A stretch of DNA of 37,260 nucleotides from Phocaeicola plebeius (GCA_004558305.1 SFDG01000012.1:1-37260); one strand, 5' to 3'; positions 1 through 8,246 are shown, counted from the first letter of the stretch. Numbers and translations: made by a program. The notes: a model not told the origin generated them from the letters alone.

Positions 1-9
1 CCTCTTGCG

Positions 10-82
10 TACACTCTCAGGGATTCGAACCCTGGACCCACTGATTAAGAGTCAGTTGCTCTACCAACTGAGCTAAGAGTGC
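10..82 (-). tRNA. tRNA-Lys (anticodon CTT)
   Basis: Read on the minus strand this 73-base stretch folds as a full cloverleaf. The acceptor arms are GCACTCT and AGAGTGT with a closing G-U pair, the D arm contains AGCTCAGTTGGTAGAGC, the anticodon stem is ACTGA/TCAGT around the loop CTCTTAA, and the T arm contains GGTTCGAATCC. The anticodon is CTT, so it reads the lysine codon AAG. The bases after the discriminator A are CGC, so the 3' CCA is not encoded and must be added after transcription. A promoter lies just upstream. Confidence 0.97.
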
Positions 83-103
83 TTCGTTTCTCGTTTGCGG
101 TTG

Positions 104-135
104 CAAAGGTAGTATGTTTCTCCGATTCCACCAAA
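104..135 (-). promoter_or_regulatory. Promoter of tRNA-Lys
   Basis: On the minus strand TTTG (132-135) is followed after 20 bases by TACCTTTG (104-111). This matches the Bacteroidetes primary sigma factor consensus TTTG-N19-21-TAnnTTTG. The -7 box lies about 21 bases upstream of the mature tRNA 5' end. Confidence 0.75.
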
Positions 136-229
136 CATTTTACCGATTATTTTTCGATTATTTTTTCACTGGCAGTCGGATGAGGAGGCGTTTCCTACTT
201 TGTTCCAGTTGTTTATCGTCGCAGGAAAA

Positions 230-1468
230 CTATGCCTTCCGTCCGTCTGCAGGGTGCTTTGCCCGGTCGTAATACTCGGCTGTGGCCGTAAAGAACACGT
301 CGCTGCTGGAGTTGAGGGCCGTTTCCACCGAATCTTGGATGACCCCGATGATGAATCCAACCCCCACTGCCTGCATGGCAATGTCGTTGCCGATGCCGAA
401 GAACGAGCAGGCCATGGGGATGAGCAGCAGGGAGCCGCCGGCTACCCCCGATGCGCCACAGGCTCCCAGGGTGGCGATGATGCCGAGGAACAGGGCGGAA
501 ACGAAGCTGACTTCTACTCCCATGGTATGGGTGACAGCCAAGGTCATGACCGTAATGGTCACTGCCGCCCCGCTCATGTTGATGGTGGCCCCCAGCGGAA
601 TGCTCACGGAATAGAACTCCTTGTCGAGGCCCAGCTTCTGGCACAGTCCCATATTAATAGGAATGTTGGCTGCCGACGAGCGGGTGAAGAACGCATTCAG
701 TCCGCTTTCCTTGAGGCACAACAGCAGCAAGGGATAGGGATTTTTCTTCAGAATCAGGAACGAGATGAGCGGATTCGACAGCAGGGCGTTCACCAGCATA
801 CAGCCCACCAGGAGCAGGACCAGCTGCCCGTAGGTGGTGAAGACGTCAAGTCCTCCTTCGGACACAGCGGTAAACACCAGTCCCAGGATGCCGAACGGGG
901 CAAACTGGATGACCCATTTCACACCTACGGAAATCACTTCCGCCAAGTCGCTGACGACGCCGATGGTCGTTTTGCTGGCCTTCAGTTTCAGTGCGAAGCC
1001 GGCAATGATGGCCCAGAACAGGATGCCCACATAGTTCGCTCCCGACACCGACAGCAAGGGGTTAGACACCATGTTGGTCAGCAGGTTTGAGAAAACATCG
1101 GTCAGGGCACTGGGAGCGGTGGCATCGGCAGCGTCGTTGAGCTGCAGCGTTACGGGGAAGAGGAAGCTCCCTACGACGGCGCAGACCGCCGCCACGAATG
1201 TGCTGAACATATAATAAAGGATAACGACGCGGAACCGGCTGCCCAAGCCTTCCCCGGCCTTGGCAATAGAGGCGGTAATCAATACGGCCACCAGTACCGG
1301 GGCAATCGCCTTGAGAGCACTGACGAATACCTGCCCCAACATCGTGAAAAAAGTCCATTGTGGAACTGTCAGCCCCAATACGGCGCCGATGGCCAAGCCG
1401 ATAACGATACGGGCCACCAGGCTGACGGAGGCCCATTTCTTGAAAACAGAGATAGATAAGATGCTCAT
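230..1468 (-). CDS. sstT: Serine/threonine:Na+ symporter SstT
   Basis: The 412-residue protein is a polytopic inner-membrane carrier of the dicarboxylate/amino acid:cation symporter family. It matches the SstT branch, which imports serine and threonine with sodium. Visible hallmarks are the hydrophobic N-terminal segments, the serine-bearing re-entrant loop FFTRSSAANIPINMG, the sodium-site helix GATINMSGAAVTITVM, and the second hairpin GACGASGVAGGSLLLIP. The length is normal for SstT (about 400-415). The start at 1468 gives the conserved N-terminal sequence, and a TATTTTTG box lies 31 bases upstream. The gene stands alone between a tRNA gene and the divergent ileS. The family assignment is strong; substrate preference is inferred from the family. 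Confidence 0.93.
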   Translation of the reverse strand: MSILSISVFKKWASVSLVARIVIGLAIGAVLGLTVPQWTFFTMLGQVFVSALKAIAPVLVAVLITASIAKAGEGLGSRFRVVILYYMFSTFVAAVCAVVGSFLFPVTLQLNDAADATAPSALTDVFSNLLTNMVSNPLLSVSGANYVGILFWAIIAGFALKLKASKTTIGVVSDLAEVISVGVKWVIQFAPFGILGLVFTAVSEGGLDVFTTYGQLVLLLVGCMLVNALLSNPLISFLILKKNPYPLLLLCLKESGLNAFFTRSSAANIPINMGLCQKLGLDKEFYSVSIPLGATINMSGAAVTITVMTLAVTHTMGVEVSFVSALFLGIIATLGACGASGVAGGSLLLIPMACSFFGIGNDIAMQAVGVGFIIGVIQDSVETALNSSSDVFFTATAEYYDRAKHPADGRKA

Positions 1469-1499
1469 AAAATAGTTGTTTTGTCATTAAATATAGCTG

Positions 1500-1507
1500 C
1501 AAAAATA
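1500..1507 (-). promoter_or_regulatory. -7 box upstream of sstT
   Basis: TATTTTTG on the minus strand fits TAnnTTTG and predicts a leader of about 25 bases before the sstT ATG. I see no clear TTTG -33 element at the right distance, so this is a half-supported promoter. Confidence 0.45.
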
Positions 1508-1611
1508 CGCAAAAAATCAGGAGGGGAGCGAAAAAAAGCAAAAAAATACGGGAACAGACCTGAATCCGAAGGCCAATGGCGGTGGGTTTGCACAAATTAT
1601 TCCAAAATCTT

Positions 1612-1641
1612 TTTGGGTTTCCTCATTTTCTTATAAATTTG
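1612..1641 (+). promoter_or_regulatory. Promoter of ileS
   Basis: TTTG (1612-1615) is followed after 18 bases by TAAATTTG (1634-1641), a full match to the Bacteroidetes promoter signature. It predicts a transcript start near 1648 and a leader of roughly 85 bases. Confidence 0.7.
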
Positions 1642-1675
1642 CAGCCTGGTTTGGAGGAGGGTGTGCAGAGGCTGC
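1641..1675 (+). other. Stem-loop at the 5' edge of the ileS leader
   Basis: GCAGCCT (1641-1647) is complementary to AGGCTGC (1669-1675), giving a 7-bp stem around a purine-rich 21-base loop. The left arm overlaps the predicted transcript start, so it is unclear whether the whole stem is in the RNA. I see no T-box consensus. Confidence 0.35.
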
Positions 1676-1733
1676 AAAGGGCTATCTTTCACCCGCTACA
1701 CGGATTACGAAACAAAGAACAATAATAATATAT

Positions 1734-4700
1734 ATGAGCAAGAAATTTACGGAATATTCTCAGCTCAACCTTTCGGAAGTCAATAAGGAAGTGTTGAAGA
1801 AATGGGATGAAAACGACATCTTTTCCCGCAGTATGACAGAACGTGAGGGACATCCTTCCTTCGTGTTTTACGAAGGACCTCCCTCGGCCAACGGAATGCC
1901 GGGCATTCACCATGTGATGGCACGTACCATCAAGGATACGTTCTGCCGCTACAAGACCATGAAGGGATTTCAGGTAAAGCGCAAGGCAGGGTGGGACACG
2001 CACGGCCTGCCGGTGGAACTGGGCGTTGAAAAGGCCCTCGGCATCACCAAGGAAGATATTGGAAAGAACATCAGTGTGGCGGATTACAACCGCCACTGCC
2101 GCACCGATGTGATGAAGTTCACCAAGGAATGGACCGACCTTACTCATAAGATGGGGTATTGGGTGGATCTGGACAATCCGTACATTACGTACGACAACCG
2201 CTACATCGAGACACTGTGGTGGCTGTTGCAGCAGCTCTACAAGAAGGGGCTGCTCTACAAGGGATATACCATCCAGCCGTATTCGCCGGCGGCAGGAACG
2301 GGACTGAGTTCGCACGAACTGAACCAGCCGGGCTGCTACCGCGATGTCAAGGACCTGACCGTTGTCGGCCAGTTCAAGATGAAAAACCCCAAACCGGAAA
2401 TGGCTGCGTGGGGAACACCGTATTTCTTGGCCTGGACCACGACTCCGTGGACGCTTCCTTCGAATACGGCCCTGTGTGTAGGCCCGAAGATTGACTATGT
2501 GGCCGTGCAGACCTATAATGCCTATACGGGCGAGAAGATGACCGTGGTGCTGGCCAAGGCACTGCTCTACAACCACTTCAACAAGAAGGCGGAGGGGCTG
2601 GTACTCGAAGACTACAAGCCGGGCGACAAGCTGGTGCCCTTCAGGGTAGTGGGCGAATACAAAGGCCCCGAACTGGTGGGCATGGAGTACGAACAGCTGA
2701 TGCCGTGGGTGAAGCCGGTGAGCCTGGACGAGAACGGCAACTGGCAGGATGCTTCGGCACAGGCGTTCCGTGTCATCCCCGGTGACTACGTCACTACAGA
2801 AGACGGTACGGGTATCGTCCACATCGCACCGACCTTCGGTGCCGACGACGCCAATGTGGCACGTGCCGCAGGCATTCCGTCGCTGTTCATGATCAACAAG
2901 AAGGGCGAAACCCGTCCGATGGTCGACCTGACCGGCAAGTTCTACCTGCTGGATGAACTGGACGAACGTTTCGTCAGCGAATGCGTGAATACAGACCTGT
3001 ATGGCGAATATGCCGGCCGCTGGGTGAAGAATGCCTATGACCCGCAGTTCACCGTCGACGGCAAGTATGAAGAAGCCGCCGCTCAGGCCGCAGAAAGCCT
3101 CGACGTGTATATCTGCATGAAGATGAAGCAGGCCGGACGGGCCTTCAAGACCGAGAAGCACGTGCACAACTATCCGCACTGCTGGCGGACGGACAAGCCG
3201 GTGCTCTACTATCCGCTGGACAGCTGGTTTATCCGCTCTACGGCCTGCAAGGAGCGCATGATGGAGCTGAACAAGACCATCAACTGGAAGCCGGAATCGA
3301 CGGGCACGGGCCGCTTCGGCAAGTGGCTGGAGAACCTCAACGACTGGAACCTGAGCCGTTCGCGCTACTGGGGCACTCCGCTGCCTATCTGGCGCAGCGA
3401 AAGCGGCGAGGAAATCTGCATCGGGTCTGTAGAAGAATTGTTCCAGGAAATCGAAAAGGCGGTGGCTGCCGGCATGATGACCGAAAATCCGTACCGCAAG
3501 CTGGGCTTCGTGCCGGGCGACTATTCCAAAGACAACTATGACAAGATAGACCTGCACCGTCCGTATGTAGACGACATTGTGCTGGTGTCTCCCTCCGGAC
3601 AGCCCATGAAGCGCGAGGCCGACCTGATCGACGTATGGTTCGACTCCGGCTCCATGCCGTATGCGCAGCTGCATTATCCGTTCGAGAACAAGGAACTCAT
3701 CGACAGCGGCAGCTATTATCCTGCCGACTTCATTGCCGAAGGGGTGGACCAGACCCGCGGATGGTTCTTCACGCTCCATGCCATCGCCACGATGGTGTTC
3801 GACAGTGTGGCCTACAAGAATGTTATCTCCAATGGACTGGTGCTCGACAAGAACGGCAACAAGATGTCGAAGCGTCTGGGCAATGCAGTGGATCCCTTCG
3901 GCGCCATCGAGAAGTTCGGCTCCGACCCCTTGCGCTGGTACATGATCACCAACTCCTCGCCGTGGGACAACCTGAAGTTCGACCAGGACGGGGTGGACGA
4001 AGTACGTCGCAAGTTCTTCGGCACCCTCTACAACACCTATTCGTTCTTCGCCCTCTATGCCAATGTGGACGGTTTCTGCTATGCCGAGGAAGACGTGCCG
4101 ATGGAGGAACGTCCCGAAATCGACCGCTGGATTCTGTCGCTGCTTCACTCGCTCATCAAGAACGTTGATGCCTGCTATGCCGATTACGAACCCACCAAGG
4201 CCGGGCGTCTCATCAACGACTTCGTCAACGACAACTTGAGTAACTGGTACGTACGCCTGAACCGTAAACGATTCTGGGGCAGTGCGATGTCTGCCGACAA
4301 GCTGTCGGCCTATCAGACCCTGTATGTCTGTCTGGAAACTGTTGCAAAGCTGATGGCTCCCATTGCTCCGTTCTTTGCCGACCGCCTGTACACCGACCTC
4401 GTGACGGTGACCGGACGCGAAAAGGCCGCCTCTGTCCACTTGGCTGATTTCCCCGTGGCCGATGACCGCCTGATCAATGAAGAACTGGAACAGCGGATGC
4501 AGATGGCTCAAGACGTGACTTCCATGGTGCTGGCCCTGCGCCGCAAGGTGAACATCAAGGTGCGCCAGCCGCTGCAGTGTGTGATGATTCCGGTGGTAGA
4601 CGAAACCCAGAAACGCCATATCGAGGCCGTGAAGGAACTGATCATGAGCGAGGTGAACGTGAAGGAACTGAAGTTCGTGGAAGGGGCTTCCGGCATATTG

Positions 4701-5222
4701 GTGAAGAGAGTGAAGTGTGACTTCAAGAAGCTGGGCCCGAAGTTCGGCAAGCAGATGAAGGCTGTGGCCGCCGCCGTAACTGCCATGAGCCAGGAAGACA
4801 TTGCCGCTTTCGAAAAGGCCGGCCGCTTCACCTTCGAGCTGGAGAGTGGGGCCGCTACGGTGGAAGTGACCGATGTGGAAATCTTCAGCGAAGACATCCC
4901 GGGCTGGCTGGTCGCCAACGAAGGACGTCTGACTGTGGCACTGGAAGTGCTGGTTACAGACGACTTGCGCCGCGAAGGTATCGCCCGCGAATTGGTCAAC
5001 CGCATTCAGAACCTGCGCAAGAGCAGTGGTTTTGAAATTACGGACAAGATTCGGGTGACATTGTCAAAAAATCCGGCTTCGGATGATGCAGTAACCGAAT
5101 ATAAAGCCTATATTTGCGGTCAGGTTCTGGCAACCGACCTGGAGTTGGCAGACGAAGTGGCCGACGGAACGCCGCTCGACCTGGATGACTTCACATTGGC
5201 TGTCAAGGTAACCAAATTGTGA
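1734..5222 (+). CDS. ileS: Isoleucyl-tRNA synthetase, eukaryote-like (type 2) with GIHH signature
   Basis: The 1162-residue cytosolic enzyme charges tRNA-Ile with isoleucine using ATP. It belongs to the long IleRS2 clade: it has the class I Rossmann domain, the KMSKR loop (residues 710-714) and a C-terminal region with the LRREGIARELVNRIQ block, and lacks the CxxC zinc tail of E. coli-type IleRS. The usual HxGH signature is replaced by GIHH at residues 57-60, in the context PPSANGMPGIHHVMA, so its first and third residues look swapped. GWDTHGLPVE and FDSGSMPYAQ are other conserved blocks. IleRS2 enzymes are generally less sensitive to mupirocin, and the GxHH form has been linked to very high resistance. 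The ATG at 1734 gives the usual N-terminus, and a good promoter lies upstream. The gene is followed by a hairpin and a DksA-like gene. Confidence 0.97.
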   Translation: MSKKFTEYSQLNLSEVNKEVLKKWDENDIFSRSMTEREGHPSFVFYEGPPSANGMPGIHHVMARTIKDTFCRYKTMKGFQVKRKAGWDTHGLPVELGVEKALGITKEDIGKNISVADYNRHCRTDVMKFTKEWTDLTHKMGYWVDLDNPYITYDNRYIETLWWLLQQLYKKGLLYKGYTIQPYSPAAGTGLSSHELNQPGCYRDVKDLTVVGQFKMKNPKPEMAAWGTPYFLAWTTTPWTLPSNTALCVGPKIDYVAVQTYNAYTGEKMTVVLAKALLYNHFNKKAEGLVLEDYKPGDKLVPFRVVGEYKGPELVGMEYEQLMPWVKPVSLDENGNWQDASAQAFRVIPGDYVTTEDGTGIVHIAPTFGADDANVARAAGIPSLFMINKKGETRPMVDLTGKFYLLDELDERFVSECVNTDLYGEYAGRWVKNAYDPQFTVDGKYEEAAAQAAESLDVYICMKMKQAGRAFKTEKHVHNYPHCWRTDKPVLYYPLDSWFIRSTACKERMMELNKTINWKPESTGTGRFGKWLENLNDWNLSRSRYWGTPLPIWRSESGEEICIGSVEELFQEIEKAVAAGMMTENPYRKLGFVPGDYSKDNYDKIDLHRPYVDDIVLVSPSGQPMKREADLIDVWFDSGSMPYAQLHYPFENKELIDSGSYYPADFIAEGVDQTRGWFFTLHAIATMVFDSVAYKNVISNGLVLDKNGNKMSKRLGNAVDPFGAIEKFGSDPLRWYMITNSSPWDNLKFDQDGVDEVRRKFFGTLYNTYSFFALYANVDGFCYAEEDVPMEERPEIDRWILSLLHSLIKNVDACYADYEPTKAGRLINDFVNDNLSNWYVRLNRKRFWGSAMSADKLSAYQTLYVCLETVAKLMAPIAPFFADRLYTDLVTVTGREKAASVHLADFPVADDRLINEELEQRMQMAQDVTSMVLALRRKVNIKVRQPLQCVMIPVVDETQKRHIEAVKELIMSEVNVKELKFVEGASGILVKRVKCDFKKLGPKFGKQMKAVAAAVTAMSQEDIAAFEKAGRFTFELESGAATVEVTDVEIFSEDIPGWLVANEGRLTVALEVLVTDDLRREGIARELVNRIQNLRKSSGFEITDKIRVTLSKNPASDDAVTEYKAYICGQVLATDLELADEVADGTPLDLDDFTLAVKVTKL

Positions 5223-5231
5223 TAGGAACCT

Positions 5232-5268
5232 ATCCATCCGGATGGAAGCAGTTTCTTTCCGGATGGAT
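5232..5268 (+). terminator. Hairpin after ileS
   Basis: The perfect 11-bp inverted repeat ATCCATCCGGA / TCCGGATGGAT spans 5232-5242 and 5258-5268. Its position 10 bases after the ileS stop suggests a terminator or attenuator. The downstream tract (TCTATTATTA) is only moderately T-rich, so read-through into the next gene is likely. Confidence 0.6.
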
Positions 5269-5298
5269 TCTATTATTAACATATTTAAACTTAACACT

Positions 5299-5676
5299 AT
5301 GGCTGAAAAAACAAGGTATTCTGACGCAGAACTGGAAGAGTTCCGCGCCATAATCATGGAAAAACTTCAGCTCGCTGAGCGCGACTATGAGAAATTGAGA
5401 AGTAGTATTATGAATTTGGATGGTAACGATGTGGACGACACATCGCCCACGTATAAAGTACTGGAGGAAGGTGCCAACACCTTGTCGAAGGAAGAGACAA
5501 CGCGTCTGGCTTCCCGCCAGATGAAGTTCATCCAAAACCTTCGCGCTGCCTTGGTACGCATTGAGAACAAAACCTATGGCATCTGCCGGGAAACAGGCAA
5601 ACTGATTCCGGCCGAACGATTGCGGGCTGTTCCTCATGCTACACTGAGCATTGAAGCCAAGCAAGGGAAGAAATGA
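5299..5676 (+). CDS. TraR/DksA-family regulator lacking most zinc cysteines
   Basis: The 125-residue protein has the DksA plan: a charged coiled coil with a central acidic tip (DGNDVDDTSPTYK, about residues 40-52) and a C-terminal globular part. DksA binds the RNA polymerase secondary channel and, with ppGpp, adjusts initiation at stable-RNA and amino-acid promoters. The usual CxxC...CxxC zinc finger is degenerate: only the first cysteine (YGIC) is kept, and the others align with T, S and A (RETGKL, TLSIEAK). The start at 5299 is preferred over an in-frame ATG at 5242 because the upstream stretch overlaps the ileS hairpin and does not resemble DksA. The gene lies between ileS and lspA. Family membership is firm; whether it is the organism's main DksA is unknown. 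Confidence 0.88.
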   Translation: MAEKTRYSDAELEEFRAIIMEKLQLAERDYEKLRSSIMNLDGNDVDDTSPTYKVLEEGANTLSKEETTRLASRQMKFIQNLRAALVRIENKTYGICRETGKLIPAERLRAVPHATLSIEAKQGKK

Positions 5677-5717
5677 CGGGAGGGTGACTCCTTTTCCCAA
5701 CAGATACCGTACCACGG

Positions 5718-5770
5718 ATGGCCGCAGATGGCAGGTGGAGAGGGTCCATCGGAAATCTGCGGCCATTTTA
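5718..5770 (+). terminator. Rho-independent terminator after the DksA-like gene
   Basis: The perfect 12-bp inverted repeat ATGGCCGCAGAT (5718-5729) / ATCTGCGGCCAT (5755-5766) is followed by a short T run. It ends 16 bases before the lspA start. No clear separate lspA promoter is visible, so partial read-through is likely. Confidence 0.75.
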
Positions 5771-5785
5771 ATAATTTGATTGTGC

Positions 5786-6448
5786 ATGAAAAAACGGAAG
5801 TTCCTTACGCAAGGCCGGTTAGCGGCTGCTATCGTCGTTGTGGTATTGGTCATTGACCAGCTTATCAAGATTGCTGTCAAGACGAACATGCTCCTGTACG
5901 AGCGCATCCACATTGCCGACTGGTTTTACATCTATTTCACCGAGAACAACGGAATGGCATTCGGCATGGAGATTTTCGCCAAGCTTTTCCTTACCCTGTT
6001 CCGCATCGTGGCCGTTGTCCTTATTTCCGGCTACCTGTACAAGATTGTCCATCAGAAGGAGCTGTATCGGACGGGGTATATCGTCTGCCTGTCCTTTATC
6101 CTGGCAGGTGCCATCGGCAATATTATAGACTGCGTGTTCTATGGCGAAGTGTTTTCGGCCAGTCTGCCCGACCAGGTGGCGCAGTGGGTGCCGGTGGGTG
6201 AAGGCTACTCTAGTTGGCTGCACGGAAAGGTCGTCGACATGTTCTATTTTCCCATTATCGATACCTATTGGCCCGATTGGATGCCGGTGGTCGGTGGCGA
6301 CCATCTCATCTTCTTCAGCCCCATCTTCAACTTCGCCGATGCGGCCATTAGTTGCGGCATCATCGCCCTGTTGGTTTTCTATGGTTCTTACTTGAGTAAG
6401 GAAGGGGCGGAGAAGCGTCCGTCGCAGGAGGAAGGAGGCCGGTCATGA
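5786..6448 (+). CDS. lspA: Lipoprotein signal peptidase (signal peptidase II)
   Basis: The 220-residue inner-membrane aspartyl protease removes signal peptides from diacylglyceryl prolipoproteins. Conserved blocks are DQLIK (Asp24), ENNGMAFG (residues 53-60), GAIGNIID with catalytic Asp115, and FNFADAAI with catalytic Asp185. It is longer than proteobacterial LspA (about 160-170) because of an insert of roughly 40-50 residues between the two catalytic aspartates, typical of Bacteroidetes versions. The ATG at 5786 is chosen because a TTG two codons upstream adds nothing conserved. The stop overlaps the start of the next gene as ATGA, so the DUF4296 lipoprotein is translationally coupled and is itself a probable substrate. 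Confidence 0.95.
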   Translation: MKKRKFLTQGRLAAAIVVVVLVIDQLIKIAVKTNMLLYERIHIADWFYIYFTENNGMAFGMEIFAKLFLTLFRIVAVVLISGYLYKIVHQKELYRTGYIVCLSFILAGAIGNIIDCVFYGEVFSASLPDQVAQWVPVGEGYSSWLHGKVVDMFYFPIIDTYWPDWMPVVGGDHLIFFSPIFNFADAAISCGIIALLVFYGSYLSKEGAEKRPSQEEGGRS

Positions 6449-7278
6449 ACCGTCGATGGGGAGGGGTCGTCTTGTGTGGAGTACTGGCCGGACTGATGGG
6501 GTGCGGCAAACGCATTCCCTCGGAGGTGATACAGCCCGGGGAGATGGAGGACTTGCTCTACGATTACCACCTGGCTTCTACCTTGAGCAACTCGTTGCCT
6601 TATCAGGAGAATTACAAGAAGGAGGCTTATCTGGCCTATGTGTTCCAGAAACATGGAGTGACGCAGGCTGAGTTCGACTCTTCCATGGTGTGGTACACCC
6701 GCAACAGTGTCGAACTGGCCGAGCTTTACAAACGATTGGATGAACGCTTCCAGCGCGACGAGGAACGCATGAAGGCTCAAGTGGCCCAGCGTGACAATCA
6801 GATCGATGTGTCCGTAAGCGGTGACACGGTGGATATCTGGCAGGACCGTACCCTCTACTGGCTTTCTGCATCGACCTTGACCAATCGGGTGACATTCGAC
6901 CTGAAGGCGGATACGACCTTCCGTCCGAAGGATGCCTTTTCATTGACGGCCGATTTCCATTTTGTTCCGCAGGCATGTCCTGTGAAGTCGGCCCAGGCAG
7001 TGATGGGGCTTCGTCTTCTGTATGAAAACGACAGTATTGACGGTTGTACCCGGATGGTGACCGCTTCGGGAGCGCAACAGTTGTCTCTGCACCCGGACGC
7101 GGCCTGGCAGCTCAAAAGTGTCAGTGGATTTATCTACTACAGCCAGCCTGATGATGTCTTGGAGAGAAGTTCCGTACTGGTCAATGACATTCATCTGATG
7201 CGGTATCACTATTCGGAAAAGACTACCGAAGCGGAAGCACCGCTTGCTGTGGATTCATTGGTGGTAGAACCGATATGA
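6445..7278 (+). CDS. DUF4296-domain lipoprotein
   Basis: This 277-residue protein starts with a lipoprotein signal peptide, MNRRWGGVVLCGVLAGLMGC, with Cys20 as the lipidation site (lipobox LMGC). Residues about 27-115 match DUF4296, a helical domain seen in Bacteroidetes lipoproteins, with the pattern EMEDLLYDYHLAST and a later YKRLDERFQRDEERM helix. The C-terminal half (about 120-277) looks beta-rich and is not recognised. The protein is probably anchored in the envelope; its function is unknown. It overlaps lspA and the next gene by 4 bases each (ATGA), so the three form a coupled set. A link to lipoprotein biogenesis is inference from context only. Confidence 0.85.
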   Translation: MNRRWGGVVLCGVLAGLMGCGKRIPSEVIQPGEMEDLLYDYHLASTLSNSLPYQENYKKEAYLAYVFQKHGVTQAEFDSSMVWYTRNSVELAELYKRLDERFQRDEERMKAQVAQRDNQIDVSVSGDTVDIWQDRTLYWLSASTLTNRVTFDLKADTTFRPKDAFSLTADFHFVPQACPVKSAQAVMGLRLLYENDSIDGCTRMVTASGAQQLSLHPDAAWQLKSVSGFIYYSQPDDVLERSSVLVNDIHLMRYHYSEKTTEAEAPLAVDSLVVEPI

Positions 7279-7613
7279 GAAGGATAGGAGTCCATCGTGT
7301 GTTTCTGCCCACCCGGTCGCGGCTATTGTCGTATCAGGTAGTCACAGTCAGCGACGGGGGAGAAGTGACGGATTGTGTTCCCTTGTCGCGTGAGCAGGCA
7401 GCCACAGAATGGTGGGGCGGTTTGCTGGTGGTAGCTCCCGAAGTCGTGGAGCGCCTGTCGGATGAATCCTTCGAAGATTTCTGTCGACGACTGTCCGACC
7501 GCTACGCCACGGCGTCCGAATCCATCTGCCCTTTACGGGCCTTCCATGTCTCCCCGTTCGATGCAGCCGCCTTGCAGTTTACCCCTGACAGTCGGTTGCG
7601 CCCCGTGCGGTAG
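7275..7613 (+). CDS. Hypothetical protein, third gene of the lspA set
   Basis: This is a 112-residue protein whose start overlaps the stop of the DUF4296 gene (ATGA), which argues that it is truly translated. I do not recognise the family. It has no signal peptide or membrane segment and looks like a small soluble alpha/beta protein, with VFLPTRSRLLSYQVVTV near the start and a helical ERLSDESFEDFCRRLSDRYA stretch at about 61-80. It ends 29 bases before the convergent DUF1573 gene. Confidence 0.7.
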   Translation: MRRIGVHRVFLPTRSRLLSYQVVTVSDGGEVTDCVPLSREQAATEWWGGLLVVAPEVVERLSDESFEDFCRRLSDRYATASESICPLRAFHVSPFDAAALQFTPDSRLRPVR

Positions 7614-7642
7614 GTCATCAGGAACCGACCGCCAAGTGCGCA

Positions 7643-8038
7643 TCAATCTTCTTTCGGCATCATGTCGCCTTCAATGTAAAGGCGGACTACCTCATTCTGC
7701 GCATTGGTGCGCAACGTGATGGATTTGCGGAAGTGTCCCGGAAATTTTCCGGCTCCGTTGTATGTGACGGTGATTTCTCCTTCTTCTCCCGGACGGATGG
7801 GTTCTTTCGGGTAGACCGGAACCGTGCATCCACAGGAAGCGATGGCCTGATGGATAACCAGCGGGCTGTCTCCCGTATTCTTGAACTTGAATTTGCAGGT
7901 CACCTTGGGACTGCTTTCCGAGAATGCTCCGAAATTGTAAGTGCTTTTTTCGAATGTAATCTCTGCCGTACCCTGTGCCCAGCTCACTGCTATGCTGGTC
8001 GTTACCATCAGTAGCGCAATAAATAGTTTCTTCATCAT
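7643..8038 (-). CDS. DUF1573 exported protein
   Basis: The 131-residue protein has a signal peptide (MMKKLFIALLMVTTSIAVSWAQ, shown by hydrophobic positions 5-18 and a likely cut after SWA) followed by a single Ig-like DUF1573 domain. The family hallmark ASCGCTVP and the pattern KFKNTGDSPLVI are present. DUF1573 proteins are abundant secreted proteins of Bacteroidetes with no settled biochemical role. The start at 8038 is supported by the promoter TACCTTTG just upstream; a second ATG at 8035 is equally possible. A longer in-frame start at 8080 would run through the promoter and is rejected. The gene is monocistronic and convergent with the lspA set. Confidence 0.88.
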   Translation of the reverse strand: MMKKLFIALLMVTTSIAVSWAQGTAEITFEKSTYNFGAFSESSPKVTCKFKFKNTGDSPLVIHQAIASCGCTVPVYPKEPIRPGEEGEITVTYNGAGKFPGHFRKSITLRTNAQNEVVRLYIEGDMMPKED

Positions 8039-8062
8039 TTTTCCATGCTTTTGAAATCGGTG

Positions 8063-8070
8063 CAAAGGTA
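8063..8070 (-). promoter_or_regulatory. -7 box of the DUF1573 gene
   Basis: TACCTTTG on the minus strand matches TAnnTTTG and lies 24 bases before the ATG. The -33 region carries only a TCTG, a weak match to TTTG. Confidence 0.6.
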
Positions 8071-8213
8071 CGCATAACATTTCAGATTCGTTGCTCCTCG
8101 ACCCCTAATTCTTTTTTCCGAATCGTGTAAAAGTGTTAACCATACGAAATTGCATCCATATCTCAAAGCCGTGGATGGGAGCGGAGATTGTTGCCATCAT
8201 TTTGGGAGATTTA

Positions 8214-8246
8214 TTTGGAGGATTAGCAGGAAAAGTCCTATTTTTG
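8214..8246 (+). promoter_or_regulatory. Promoter of the SpoU-family methyltransferase
   Basis: TTTG (8214-8217) and TATTTTTG (8239-8246) are 21 bases apart, a full match to the Bacteroidetes promoter. The predicted leader is about 50 bases. The rest of the 8039-8303 gap shows nothing else I can support. Confidence 0.7.

Noticed and set aside
1689..4619. A long open frame of 976 codons on the minus strand opposite ileS.
   Set aside because: It lies wholly antisense to a gene with all IleRS motifs, has no recognisable domain, and its openness follows from the codon bias of ileS. Similar long antisense frames lie opposite sstT (200-1090), hydA (22487-23836) and addB (30168-31241).
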